From Sphingobium sp. (lineage in GTDB: Bacteria > Pseudomonadota > Alphaproteobacteria > Sphingomonadales > Sphingomonadaceae): a DNA stretch of 64,000 nt. The position numbers and the translations under genes were made by a program. Where the stretch lies: NCBI GenBank assembly GCA_023266575.1, contig JAHFPV010000001.1, forward strand, positions 283,152-347,151, given 5' to 3'. Positions 51,319 to 59,656 of this stretch are shown here, piece after piece (positions within the stretch are counted from its first letter, which is position 1; each line of letters opens with the position of its first letter). Below the pieces are notes generated by a model. It was not told the origin of the DNA. It ran no database searches and saw only the letters and a list, made by a program, of their open reading frames with translations.

Positions 51319-52752
51319 TCAATCGCCCATCGCGCTGATATCAATGTCCTTCAGCCCGACGCCGATCGAGGCGCGCGGCTGCTCGATTTCCGCCGACACC
51401 ACCGGATAGGCGCAATAATCGGCGGCATAATAGGCGCTTGGCCGGTGGTTGCCGGAAGTGCCGACGCCCCCGAACGGTGCAGAGGAGGATGCCCCATTGG
51501 TCGGGCGATTCCAGTTGATCACCCCCGCGCGGACATTGGCCCAGAACTGATTATACTGGTCAGGCGTTCCGCCAATCAGCGAGGCGGACAGGCCATAGCG
51601 CGTATTGTTCGCCTCCGCGATCGCATCGCCAAATTCAGCGACGCGGATGACCTGGAGCAACGGCCCGAACAGTTCGACATCGGGCCGTTCCGTCATGGCG
51701 GTCACGTCGATGATCGCGGGGCTGACGAAGGGCAGGCCCTTTTTGGGCCGCACCATATGCTTGATCGGCTTGCCGCCATTGCTCATCAGCCACAGGAAAC
51801 TCTCGGTCAGCCCATCAGCGGTCGGATTGTCGATCACCGGACCCATATAGGGCGTGGGGTCGGCATGGGGATGGTCGACGATCAGCCGGTCGGCCAGCTT
51901 CTTGACCTCCGCGATGAAGGCGTCGGCGATGCTGTCTTTCACGATCAGGCGGCTGGCCGCGGTGCAGCGCTGCCCGCTCGACAGGAAGGCGGACTGCACC
52001 ACCAGCACGGCGGCGGCGTTGATTTCGGGCGTATCCCACACGATGATGGGATTGTTGCCGCCCATCTCCAGCGCCAATATCTTGGATGGCTGCGCGGCGA
52101 ACTGCCGGTTGATCGCGATGCCGGTCTGCGCCGATCCGGTGAACAAGATACCGCCGACATCGGGATGCGCCGCCAGCGCCTTGCCCGCGTCCGGCCCGCC
52201 CAGCAACAGCCGCATCGCCTCGATCGGCACGCCAGCCTCATGATAGAGCTTCACCAGCATCTCGCCCACCGCCGGGGTTTTCTCCGACGGTTTGAACACC
52301 ACCGCATTGCCCGCCAGCAGGGCCGGGACGATATGGCCATTGGGCAGATGGGCGGGGAAATTATAAGGACCCAGCACCGCCATCACGCCATGGGGCTTGT
52401 GCCGCACCGATTGCCGCGCGCCCAGTGCCGCCTCCAGCCGCTTCTGTCCGGTGCGTTCGGAATAGGCGGCGACCGAAATGTCGACCTTGGCCATCACGCC
52501 CGCCACTTCGGCATGGGCGTCCCACAGCGGCTTGCCGGTTTCGCGCGCGATCAGGTCCGCCAGCGCATCCTCGTTCCGCCGCACGACATTGACGAAGCGC
52601 CGCAGCGTTTCGATCCGGTAGGCGATGGGCTGCGCCGCCCAGCGCGGCCACGCCGCCCGCGCCCGCGCAACCTCCGCCTCCACATCCCCCGCCTCGCCCT
52701 GCCAGAGCAGGACGCCGGTGGCGGGTTCATGGGATGTCAGGGTTGCGGCCAT
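51319..52752 (-). CDS. astD: Aldehyde dehydrogenase, succinylglutamate-semialdehyde dehydrogenase-like (AstD)
   Basis: 477 residues. The AstD-type core is clear: VLGPYNFPAHLPNGHIVPAL, LFTGSAQTG, catalytic glutamate in ALEMGGNNP and cysteine in SSGQRCTAASR. AstD oxidises N-succinylglutamate semialdehyde in arginine catabolism. No other ast gene is visible here. A second AstD-like gene lies at 59819-61225, and which one is the true AstD is open. Confidence 0.85.
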   Translation of the reverse strand: MAATLTSHEPATGVLLWQGEAGDVEAEVARARAAWPRWAAQPIAYRIETLRRFVNVVRRNEDALADLIARETGKPLWDAHAEVAGVMAKVDISVAAYSERTGQKRLEAALGARQSVRHKPHGVMAVLGPYNFPAHLPNGHIVPALLAGNAVVFKPSEKTPAVGEMLVKLYHEAGVPIEAMRLLLGGPDAGKALAAHPDVGGILFTGSAQTGIAINRQFAAQPSKILALEMGGNNPIIVWDTPEINAAAVLVVQSAFLSSGQRCTAASRLIVKDSIADAFIAEVKKLADRLIVDHPHADPTPYMGPVIDNPTADGLTESFLWLMSNGGKPIKHMVRPKKGLPFVSPAIIDVTAMTERPDVELFGPLLQVIRVAEFGDAIAEANNTRYGLSASLIGGTPDQYNQFWANVRAGVINWNRPTNGASSSAPFGGVGTSGNHRPSAYYAADYCAYPVVSAEIEQPRASIGVGLKDIDISAMGD

Positions 52753-52827
52753 GGCGCTGATATGGCGGAAAAAGGTTAAGGAAGGAAGGGGGCGGGGCGG
52801 GAAGCAAAAAGCGGGAATTTTCTCTAC

Positions 52828-52918
52828 CCGTCATTCCCGCGAAAGCGGGAACCCATGTCTCTTCATACCATTGGATCGTGGGATGCACGATGGGTCCCCG
52901 CTTTCGCGGGGATGACGG
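52828..52918. repeat. 29-bp inverted repeat with two wobble positions
   Basis: Arms 52828-52856 and 52890-52918 are complementary except for two G/T-compatible positions. Each contains CCCGC-GAAA-GCGGG or its counterpart. It is located upstream of the AstD-like gene, at the edge of a lower-GC stretch. Confidence 0.8.
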
Positions 52919-52973
52919 AGGTGTGTGGGGAGCGGACTGTCGGCTTTCAAAGCGATTGCCCGGTAGGCTTCCG

Positions 52974-53168
52974 TCAGTTGCGCTCGCTATCTATAAGATC
53001 GTCCGGTTTTCTAAGCTTGCCTTGGAAAACTGCTTTCGCGACCGGCCAAACGCAAACCATCAATATGGGCAGTGGAGTCAAAAGCACGATCATCCACCAC
53101 GGTGACGCAAAATGTGCGACAATGACCATCCACAACGTAAAGATCACTGACCAAAACAAACCTTCCAT
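52974..53168 (-). CDS. Small membrane protein, unknown function
   Basis: 64 residues with two hydrophobic helices (about 4-19 and 23-45), Trp-rich, and a charged tail. Base composition is lower in GC than the neighbours. No family recognised. The ribosome site is weak. Confidence 0.5.
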   Translation of the reverse strand: MEGLFWSVIFTLWMVIVAHFASPWWMIVLLTPLPILMVCVWPVAKAVFQGKLRKPDDLIDSERN

Positions 53169-53239
53169 CGGAACTTTGTATCAAAGCGCAGAATGTCTGC
53201 AAGTCGGCGTTATGAATGTCGCGCTTTGGCCGAAATTGC

Positions 53240-53482
53240 TTAGTCGGCTTTCTTGCTTGGTATGGAAAATTGATGCTCGCTGAAAATCTCAACCCTTGCC
53301 CATTCGGGGCCTTCATTCCATATCGAAACCCACTGATCAGGATGAACATCGATAGAATGGGGATACCCGTCTTCGAGAGTAACAATCGCTTCGCCGCCAA
53401 CCGGGACCTCATGCTGGTCACAGACAGGTTCGATAAAGATCGTCAGGGGCGTGGTTAGATAGTTTCGTATTGGAAGCCTCAT
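53240..53482 (-). CDS. Small hypothetical protein
   Basis: 80 residues, acidic and Trp/Pro-containing (VHPDQWVSIWNEGPEWARVE), with the look of a compact beta domain. GC is lower than in adjacent genes. It is 71 bp upstream of the small membrane protein on the same strand, so the two may be one transcript. No family recognised. Confidence 0.5.
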   Translation of the reverse strand: MRLPIRNYLTTPLTIFIEPVCDQHEVPVGGEAIVTLEDGYPHSIDVHPDQWVSIWNEGPEWARVEIFSEHQFSIPSKKAD

Positions 53483-53574
53483 GCCTGCGATGCTCCGGCT
53501 TATTGGAATGTCAGGTTAGGGGATTGATTCCTGACGATTAAAATGTCTGCAAATGGTCATCCATTGCCAATCCA

Positions 53575-54963
53575 TCAACGGGCTACCCCATACGCCGCGC
53601 CCATCCGCCTTACCGCCGCGACCTTCGCGTGCAGCGGCCCCCAGTCATCCCCCTCCGCAATCGCGGCCCAGATTGCCTCGACCTCGTCAATGTGCATCGA
53701 GCAGGGTGCTTCGTCCGCCCAATAGTCATGATCCCGCGCCCCTTGCACAGCCTCAAACCCTGCCACAGCATCCCGAAACGCCCCCCAGGCCGCATCGCTA
53801 TAATCCGCGCCTTCGCGCTGAACCCCGCCGCGCCAGTCATGGAAGAAGCGGTCGATTCCGGTCCCGGTCGTCACCATCCCCCGCACCGCCGCCTCGACCA
53901 TCGCGTTGACGTCGTCCCCCTGCACAACCCCCAGCCGCCAGCAAAAGCGCCGCGCCATAGCCTCGCCGTACAAAGCCGGAAACCGCTCCAGCTGCGCGAT
54001 CAGCGGCTCGGCCTCGACCAGCGCGCGCAGCGACACCGCCAGTTGCGCGACGTCCCAATGGATCGCTTCGGCCTGCCGCCCGAACGCATAGAGGCCCTGA
54101 TGATCGAAATAGGCGGCGGTAAAGCCTGCGTCCCACAAGGGCGTGAAGCGCCATGGGCCATAGTCGAAACTCTCACCCGTCACGTTGATATTGTCGCTGT
54201 TCAGAACGCCATGGACGAACCCCGCGATCATATAGCTTGCCGCCAGATCGGCTGTCCGCTCGACCACCCGGCCCAGCAGTTGCGCGGGCGGATTGTCGCC
54301 CGGCACTTCACCATAGAGCCGCGTCAGAGCATAGTCGGTCAGTCGTTCCAGCAGCGCCTTATCCTCATGAAAGGCCGCCCGCTGGAAGCTACCGATGCGG
54401 ATATGCGAATGGGACAGGCGCACCATCGCCGCGCCGCGCGTGGGTGATGGTTCGTCGTTACGCTCCAGCGCCTCGCCCGTCTCGATGATCGAGAAGGTGC
54501 GCGACGTCGGCACGCCCAGCGCCACCAGCATTTCGGTCGCCAATATCTCCCGCACCCCGCCTTTCAGCGTCAGCCGCCCGTCGCCAAAGCGGCTATAGGG
54601 CGTCTGGCCGCTGCCCTTGGTACCCAGGTCCATCAGGCGCCCCGCATCGTCCCGCAATTGCGCGAACAGGAATCCGCGCCCGTCGCCAATGTCGGGATTA
54701 TAATGGCGGAACTGGTGGCCATGATATTTCAGCGCCAGCGGCCGTGGCAGCGATCCCTCCAGCGGCGCGAACCGCCCGAAATGCGCGATCCATTGTTCAT
54801 CGCTCAGCCCGTCCAGCCCCACCGTGGCCGCCGCCCGGTCGTTGCGGAAGCGCAGGATCGTCTGCGGAAAGTCCGCCGCGCTCACCGGATCGGCGATGTC
54901 GGGCATCAGCGCATCGATTTCGCTGGCGGGGCTATATTTGGCGGCTTGCGGGATATGGTTCAT
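53575..54963 (-). CDS. selO: SelO family protein AMPylase (YdiU)
   Basis: 462 residues, pseudokinase fold. SelO transfers AMP to Ser/Thr/Tyr of proteins involved in redox control. YHGHQFRHYNPDIGDGRG and LGTKGSGQTPYSRFGDGRLT form the nucleotide site, and GFVHGVLNSDNINVTGESFD, then DYGPW, the metal-binding loop. It ends without the C-terminal selenocysteine/cysteine tail of the long eukaryotic form. It is divergent from an alpha/beta hydrolase gene. Confidence 0.94.
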   Translation of the reverse strand: MNHIPQAAKYSPASEIDALMPDIADPVSAADFPQTILRFRNDRAAATVGLDGLSDEQWIAHFGRFAPLEGSLPRPLALKYHGHQFRHYNPDIGDGRGFLFAQLRDDAGRLMDLGTKGSGQTPYSRFGDGRLTLKGGVREILATEMLVALGVPTSRTFSIIETGEALERNDEPSPTRGAAMVRLSHSHIRIGSFQRAAFHEDKALLERLTDYALTRLYGEVPGDNPPAQLLGRVVERTADLAASYMIAGFVHGVLNSDNINVTGESFDYGPWRFTPLWDAGFTAAYFDHQGLYAFGRQAEAIHWDVAQLAVSLRALVEAEPLIAQLERFPALYGEAMARRFCWRLGVVQGDDVNAMVEAAVRGMVTTGTGIDRFFHDWRGGVQREGADYSDAAWGAFRDAVAGFEAVQGARDHDYWADEAPCSMHIDEVEAIWAAIAEGDDWGPLHAKVAAVRRMGAAYGVAR

Positions 54964-55000
54964 AAGGCGATATGGGGGAGCGACACCTGAAGGATCAAGC

Positions 55001-55870
55001 TTGGTCGACTATAGCGACGCATATTGGTGGTCCCCCGATGGGCTGCGGCTGCATTACCGGGACTATGCCGGGGGTCATGATGGCCGCCCGCCACTGCTGT
55101 GCCTGCCGGGCCTGACCCGCAATGCGCGCGATTTCGAGCCGCTGGCCGCGCGGTTTGCCGGCGACTGGCGGCTGATCTGCCCGGACATGCGGGGGCGCGC
55201 GACAAGCGCCCAGGCCAAAGACCCGATGACCTATGTGCCGCTGACTTATTTACAGGATATCAGCCGGTTACTGGCCGATCTTGCCATCACCCGTTTCGTT
55301 GCGGTTGGCACGTCGCTGGGCGGACTCATTACCATGCTGGTCGCCGCGACCCACCGCGAATGGCTGGCGGGCGCGCTGCTCAACGATGTCGGCCCGGCGC
55401 TGGACGAAGCGGGCCTGGCGCGCATCCGCACCTATGTCGGCGTCAATCAGTCGCACCCCAGCTGGGTTCATGCCGCCCGCGCGCTGGAGGAGGGCAATCG
55501 CGACGTCTATCCCACCTATGGCCTGGAACAATGGCTGGCCATGGCCAAGCGCCTCTATCGCCTGAACAGCGCGGGCCGGATCGTGCTGGACTATGACATG
55601 CGCATCGCCGAACCGATCCGCGCCATGGGGAGCGAGGCGGGCGTCGATATGTGGCCGGTCATGGCGGCCTTCCGCGATATTCCAACGCTGTTGCTGCGCG
55701 GCGAACGATCCGACCTGCTGAGCGCAGAGACGGCGCAGCGAATGGTGGCCGACATCGGCGCAAAGGCGGAACTGGTGACGGTGCCGGGTGTCGGCCATGC
55801 CCCCGCGCTGGACGAGCCGGAAAGCATCGCCGCGATCGACCGGTTGCTGGCCCGCGTCCTGCATGGCTGA
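55001..55870 (+). CDS. Alpha/beta-fold hydrolase
   Basis: 289 residues from a TTG with AAGGA six bases upstream; no ATG in frame is near. The oxyanion region is LPGLTRNARDF, the nucleophile lies in GTSLGGLI, the acid in GERSDLLS and the histidine in GVGHAPAL. It resembles bacterial esterases and C-C hydrolases of the haloalkane-dehalogenase/BioH-like group. Its stop overlaps the following GT4 start by 8 bp. Substrate unknown. Confidence 0.88.
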   Translation: MVDYSDAYWWSPDGLRLHYRDYAGGHDGRPPLLCLPGLTRNARDFEPLAARFAGDWRLICPDMRGRATSAQAKDPMTYVPLTYLQDISRLLADLAITRFVAVGTSLGGLITMLVAATHREWLAGALLNDVGPALDEAGLARIRTYVGVNQSHPSWVHAARALEEGNRDVYPTYGLEQWLAMAKRLYRLNSAGRIVLDYDMRIAEPIRAMGSEAGVDMWPVMAAFRDIPTLLLRGERSDLLSAETAQRMVADIGAKAELVTVPGVGHAPALDEPESIAAIDRLLARVLHG

Positions 55871-56996
55871 CAGTCAGCCGCACATATTGCACGTCCATGG
55901 CAGCTTCACTCTGGGCGGCAAGGAAGCACGCGCCATCCGCCTGATGAACATCTGGGGCGACAAGGCGCGCCACAGCATCGTCAGCGCTGCGCCGGATGCA
56001 CTCGGCGCCCGCGCGGCGATCGACCCGGCTGTTCAGGCGGATTTCCCCGCATCCCCCCCGTTTGCCGGTCGTCCGGGGGTAGGGCGTTTTCGCGATATAG
56101 CTAACTTCTTGAAAAAATACGATTTAATTCTGACCTATAATTGGGGGGCGATGGACGCTGCGATGGCGCACAGAGTGTCCAGCTCAGTGTCGGCCATGCC
56201 GCCGCTCATCCATCATGAAGATGGTTTCAACGCCGATGAAGCCGCCGGTCTCAAGCCCCAGCGCAACCTCTATCGCCGTGTCGCCCTCGGTCGCGCCAGC
56301 GCGCTGGTCGTTCCCTCCGTCCGGCTGGAGGGTATCGCCCGGCACGTCTGGAAACAGCCCGCGGCCAAGGTTCATCTGATCCGCAACGGCATCGACACCG
56401 CCCGCTATGCCGACCCGCCAGCGCCCGACGCCATTCCCGGCCTGCGTCGGTCGCCGGGCAAACTGCTTGTCGGAACACTGGCGGGGTTGCGTCCGGTCAA
56501 GAATATCCCCCGCCTGGTCCGCGCGGTCGCCGCGCACAAGGATCGGCTGCAACTGGTGGTCGTAGGGGAGGGGCCGGAACGCGACGCCATATTGGCGCAA
56601 GCCGCCACCCATGGTCTCGACGATCTCCACATGGCGGGCTTCATGGACCGGCCCTGGCGCTTCGTCGGCCTGTTCGATATTTTCGCGCTTTCTTCGGACA
56701 GCGAACAATTCCCGATCTCGCTGGTGGAGGCGATGGCGGCGGGCTTGCCGGTTGCCTCGATGGATGTCGGCGACGTCATCAATATGGTCGCGCCGGAGAA
56801 TCGCGCTTTCGTTGTACCGGACGAGGCAGGCCTGGCCGCAGCGCTTGGCGCGCTCGCCGCCGACCCTGACCTGCGCGGCCGGCTGGGCGCTGCCAACCGC
56901 GATCGCGCCGTCCGCGACTATGCCGAACAGGCGATGGTCGATGCTTATGCCAAGCTGTACGGGGAGGCACTGGCCAGCCCCGACATTTTGCGCTAA
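55863..56996 (+). CDS. Family 4 glycosyltransferase
   Basis: 377 residues, GT-B fold. The N-terminal loop HVHGSFTLGGKEARAIRL binds the acceptor side. The C-terminal domain has GTLAGLRPVKNIPRLVRA and SDSEQFPISLVEAMAAGLPV (EX7E). Overlap with the preceding hydrolase gene suggests coupled translation. It probably acts on an envelope glycolipid or polysaccharide. Confidence 0.92.
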   Translation: MADSQPHILHVHGSFTLGGKEARAIRLMNIWGDKARHSIVSAAPDALGARAAIDPAVQADFPASPPFAGRPGVGRFRDIANFLKKYDLILTYNWGAMDAAMAHRVSSSVSAMPPLIHHEDGFNADEAAGLKPQRNLYRRVALGRASALVVPSVRLEGIARHVWKQPAAKVHLIRNGIDTARYADPPAPDAIPGLRRSPGKLLVGTLAGLRPVKNIPRLVRAVAAHKDRLQLVVVGEGPERDAILAQAATHGLDDLHMAGFMDRPWRFVGLFDIFALSSDSEQFPISLVEAMAAGLPVASMDVGDVINMVAPENRAFVVPDEAGLAAALGALAADPDLRGRLGAANRDRAVRDYAEQAMVDAYAKLYGEALASPDILR

Positions 56997-57083
56997 GGCG
57001 CGCGGAAATTCGTCAATCACTGCAAAGGCTGCTATAGCAGTGGCCTTTGCCCGGTCGGGTCCGGTGTCGCTTTTTCGCGGGAG

Positions 57084-58493
57084 ATGTCGTTGTTCAAGGG
57101 GTTGAAGCCTATCGTCTATGGTGGCCGCGAAGTCTGGCCGCTGGTCGAGGGCGGCAAGGGCGTTGCGGTGTCCAACCATGCCAGTTCGGGTGCCTGGGCG
57201 GCGGCTGGCGGCATCGGTACGGTGTCGGCGGTCAATGCCGACAGCTATGACAGTTTCGGCAATGTCATCCCCCAAATCTATCATGGCCGCACCCGCCGCG
57301 ACCGCCATGAAGAACTGGTCGCCTACGCGATTGACGGCGCGGTCGAACAGGTGAAGCGCGCCTATGAAATTGCCGGTGGCAAGGGCGCGATCAACATCAA
57401 CGTCCTGTGGGAAATGGGCGGAGCGCAGCGCGTGCTTCACGGCGTGCTGGAGAGGACCAAAGGCATGGTCGCGGGCGTCACCTGCGGCGCGGGTATGCCC
57501 TACAAGCTGTCGGAAATCGCAGCCTCCTACAATGTCAGCTATCTGCCGATCGTCTCCTCCGGCCGCGCCTTCCGCGCGCTCTGGAAGCGCGCCTATTCCA
57601 AGGCGGCGGAATGGCTGGCGGCGGTGGTCTATGAAGATCCCTGGCTGGCCGGGGGCCATAACGGCCTGTCCAACGCCGAAGACCCTAAAATGCCGCAGGA
57701 TCCTTATCCCCGCGTCCGCGATCTGCGGGCAACCATGCGCGAAGGCGGCATTTCGGATGATGTGCCGATCGTGATGGCGGGCGGCGTTTGGGCGCTCAAG
57801 GACTGGAACGACTGGATCGACAATCCCGAATTGGGCGCAATCGCGTTCCAGTTTGGCACCCGCCCATTGCTGACGCAGGAAAGCCCGATCCCGCAGGCGT
57901 GGAAGGCGTTGCTGACCGAGCTGAACCCCGGCGACATTCTGCTGCACCGTTTTTCGCCCACCGGCTTCTACAGCTCGGCGGTGCGCAATCCCTTCCTCCG
58001 CAGCCTGGAAGCGCGTTCGGAACGGCAGATCGCGTTCAGCACCGAACAGGCGGGCGACCATACCCACCAGCTCGACGTGGGCGTGAAGGGCAAGCATTTC
58101 TGGGTGACGCTGGGTGACCTCAATCGTGCGCGGGAGTGGTTCGGGCAGGGCTTTACCTCCGCGCTCAAGACGCCGGACAATACGCTGGTGTTCGTCGGCG
58201 ACGAAGAGCGGGCGGTGATCCGCAAGGACCAGACCGACTGCATGGGGTGCCTTAGCCAATGCGCCTTCTCCAGCTGGATGGATAGCGAGACCAACTCGAC
58301 CGGTCGCCTGGCCGATCCGCGCAGCTTCTGCATCCAGAAGGCATTGCAGGAAGCCGTCCATGGCGGCGATCTGGACCAAAATCTGGTGTTTGCTGGCCAT
58401 GGCGCTTACAAGTTCAAGCAGGACCCTTTCTACTCCAACGGCTTTGTCCCGACCGTCAAGCAACTGGTCGACCGTATCCTGACGGGCGACTGA
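57084..58493 (+). CDS. Nitronate monooxygenase-like flavoprotein with C-terminal cysteine cluster
   Basis: 469 residues, longer than the usual 320-380. The FMN-binding TIM barrel of the nitropropane-dioxygenase/FabK group is seen through SNHASSGAWAAAGGIGTVSA, GVTCGAGMPYK and IVMAGGVWALKDW, then GTRPLLTQES. An extra C-terminal part carries C386xxC389xxxC393 and C416 (DCMGCLSQCAF, SFCIQKAL). This spacing could hold an iron-sulfur cluster. Alphaproteobacterial homologues are annotated as nitronate monooxygenase without a known substrate. Its stop overlaps the DUF2093 start. Confidence 0.83.
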   Translation: MSLFKGLKPIVYGGREVWPLVEGGKGVAVSNHASSGAWAAAGGIGTVSAVNADSYDSFGNVIPQIYHGRTRRDRHEELVAYAIDGAVEQVKRAYEIAGGKGAININVLWEMGGAQRVLHGVLERTKGMVAGVTCGAGMPYKLSEIAASYNVSYLPIVSSGRAFRALWKRAYSKAAEWLAAVVYEDPWLAGGHNGLSNAEDPKMPQDPYPRVRDLRATMREGGISDDVPIVMAGGVWALKDWNDWIDNPELGAIAFQFGTRPLLTQESPIPQAWKALLTELNPGDILLHRFSPTGFYSSAVRNPFLRSLEARSERQIAFSTEQAGDHTHQLDVGVKGKHFWVTLGDLNRAREWFGQGFTSALKTPDNTLVFVGDEERAVIRKDQTDCMGCLSQCAFSSWMDSETNSTGRLADPRSFCIQKALQEAVHGGDLDQNLVFAGHGAYKFKQDPFYSNGFVPTVKQLVDRILTGD

Positions 58494-58705
58494 TGGCGGA
58501 TATTCAGGGGTTGGCGGTGCTGCATTATGACACGCCGCATTTCGATGTCGTGCGGCCGGGGCAGTTCGTCCTGTGCGCGGTGTCCGGCGCGCGGATCGAT
58601 CTGGACGATTTGAAATATTGGAGCGCGGAATTTCAGGAAGCCTATCGTGGGCCGCAGGAGGCAACCGATTCTTACCTGCGCCATCGCGGCCCGGCTTTTC
58701 GCTAA
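58493..58705 (+). CDS. DUF2093 family protein
   Basis: 70 residues. The signature FDVVRPGQFVLCAVSGARI, then LDDLKYWSAEFQEAY, matches DUF2093, a small alphaproteobacterial family with a zinc-ribbon-like feel but only one cysteine here. TGATG overlap with the preceding gene implies co-translation. Function unknown. Confidence 0.85.
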   Translation: MADIQGLAVLHYDTPHFDVVRPGQFVLCAVSGARIDLDDLKYWSAEFQEAYRGPQEATDSYLRHRGPAFR

Positions 58706-58765
58706 TCCTGTAAACGTGCGACCAAAGATAGCGTTCAAGGGCCGCTAAATGCGGCTTATCGCAGG

Positions 58766-58851
58766 CATGGGCGGCTTCGTCGCAATTTTGATGTTTCAGT
58801 TCGGTAAAAACTGATGTAATCTTTCTATCGAGGCGACGAAGATCGCCCATG
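58766..58851 (+). promoter_or_regulatory. Long leader stem-loop upstream of the 29-residue ORF
   Basis: 58766-58783 pairs with 58833-58851: two 8-bp helices (CATGGGCG/CGCCCATG and TTCGTCGC/GCGACGAA) separated by a small internal loop, closing 49 nt. The 3' arm ends two bases before the GGAAGGA ribosome site of the miniprotein, so it could control translation. Confidence 0.55.
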
Positions 58852-58868
58852 GTGGAAGGATGTTTTTG

Positions 58869-58958
58869 ATGTCTCGTATCGACGTCTTTGGTGATCGTAT
58901 CTGCATCGTGTCGAGCCTGCTGATCGTCGGCTGGTTTCTCTACAGCACGATCTTCTGA
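58869..58958 (+). CDS. 29-residue single-helix membrane miniprotein
   Basis: ATG at 58869 and TGA at 58956-58958, with GGAAGGA about eight bases upstream. The peptide has a polar N-terminus (MSRIDVFGDR) and one hydrophobic helix at about 11-29 (ICIVSSLLIVGWFLYSTIF). A terminator hairpin follows 28 bases after the stop and a long leader hairpin precedes it, making a self-contained unit. Size and hydrophobicity resemble type I toxin peptides or small membrane regulators. No family recognised. Confidence 0.6.
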   Translation: MSRIDVFGDRICIVSSLLIVGWFLYSTIF

Positions 58959-58985
58959 TCCTGTCGCGCTGGAGCGACGCAGGCC

Positions 58986-59010
58986 GGGCCGGTGCAGCTG
59001 GCCCTTTTCT
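58986..59010 (+). terminator. Rho-independent terminator after the miniprotein
   Basis: GGGCC (58986-58990) and GGCCC (59000-59004) enclose nine bases; TTTTCTT follows directly. The short stem is GC-only and well placed after the 29-residue ORF. Confidence 0.7.
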
Positions 59011-59070
59011 TGCGTCTGAAGCGTGGCCACAGTTGGTTCAACGCTGATCTCCACGATAAGAGGCAATCTC

Positions 59071-59451
59071 ATGTTCAGTCACGTCATGGTCGGTGCCGAT
59101 GACATCGACGGTGCCAAAATCTTTTACGATGCGCTGTTTCAGGCGGTCGGCGGCAAGCCTGCCTTTACTGATGATGAGGGTCGCCTGATCTACATGCATA
59201 ATGGCGCGCTGTTCATGGTGAGCAGGCCGATCGACGGCCAGTCCGCCAGTTGCGCCAATGGTGGAACGATCGGCTTTACCATGGCTTCGCTCGAACAGAC
59301 CGACGCCTGGCATGCAGCCGGTGTCGCAGCAGGCGGGACGACCTGCGAAGATCCGCCGGGCATACGCGAACGCAGCTTTGGCAACCTCTATCTTGCCTAT
59401 CTGCGCGACCCGTCGGGCAACAAACTCTGCGCCGTTCACCGCATCGGTTGA
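59071..59451 (+). CDS. VOC (glyoxalase/bleomycin-resistance) family protein
   Basis: 126 residues with the paired beta-alpha-beta-beta-beta modules of the VOC superfamily. FSHVMVGADDIDGAKIFYDAL opens the first; LRDPSGNKLCAVH closes the second. It resembles small glyoxalase-like proteins of unknown substrate; metal ligands are only partly recognisable. A terminator follows at 59530-59560. Confidence 0.87.
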   Translation: MFSHVMVGADDIDGAKIFYDALFQAVGGKPAFTDDEGRLIYMHNGALFMVSRPIDGQSASCANGGTIGFTMASLEQTDAWHAAGVAAGGTTCEDPPGIRERSFGNLYLAYLRDPSGNKLCAVHRIG

Positions 59452-59529
59452 TCGCAAAGCGCCATAAAAGCCAGCGTTATACTGCCCCCAAGCAAAGCTA
59501 TTTAGACATTCCCAACTACATCGCTAGAT

Positions 59530-59560
59530 AAAGTCGCAAGCATCATGCTTCGCGGCTTTT
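59530..59560 (+). terminator. Rho-independent terminator after the VOC gene
   Basis: AAAGTCGCAAGC (59530-59541) pairs with GCTT-c-GCGGCTTT (59547-59559) with one bulge and one G-U pair around a 5-nt loop. It ends in a run of four T. Confidence 0.6.
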
Positions 59561-59656
59561 GAAGGATCAGCTTGCTCCGCGTCACCAACGGCTAAAGCGC
59601 ACGGTGCCAAAGCGTCCACGCCCGGTTTCGTGTTCCCTTGATGAAAGGAGAAAACG

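Noticed and set aside
51277-52779. 500-codon open frame on the plus strand
   Set aside because: Antisense to the AstD-like dehydrogenase with intact catalytic motifs.
53011-53421. 136-codon minus-strand frame in the low-GC patch
   Set aside because: It overlaps both small ORFs in another frame and ends inside them. The 80- and 64-residue products look more protein-like, so it was set aside, with limited certainty.
56184-59072. 962-codon open frame on the minus strand
   Set aside because: It runs antisense through the GT4, nitronate-monooxygenase-like and DUF2093 genes, all with clear family motifs. Its translation is low-complexity with no domain, as expected from high-GC codon bias on the opposite strand.
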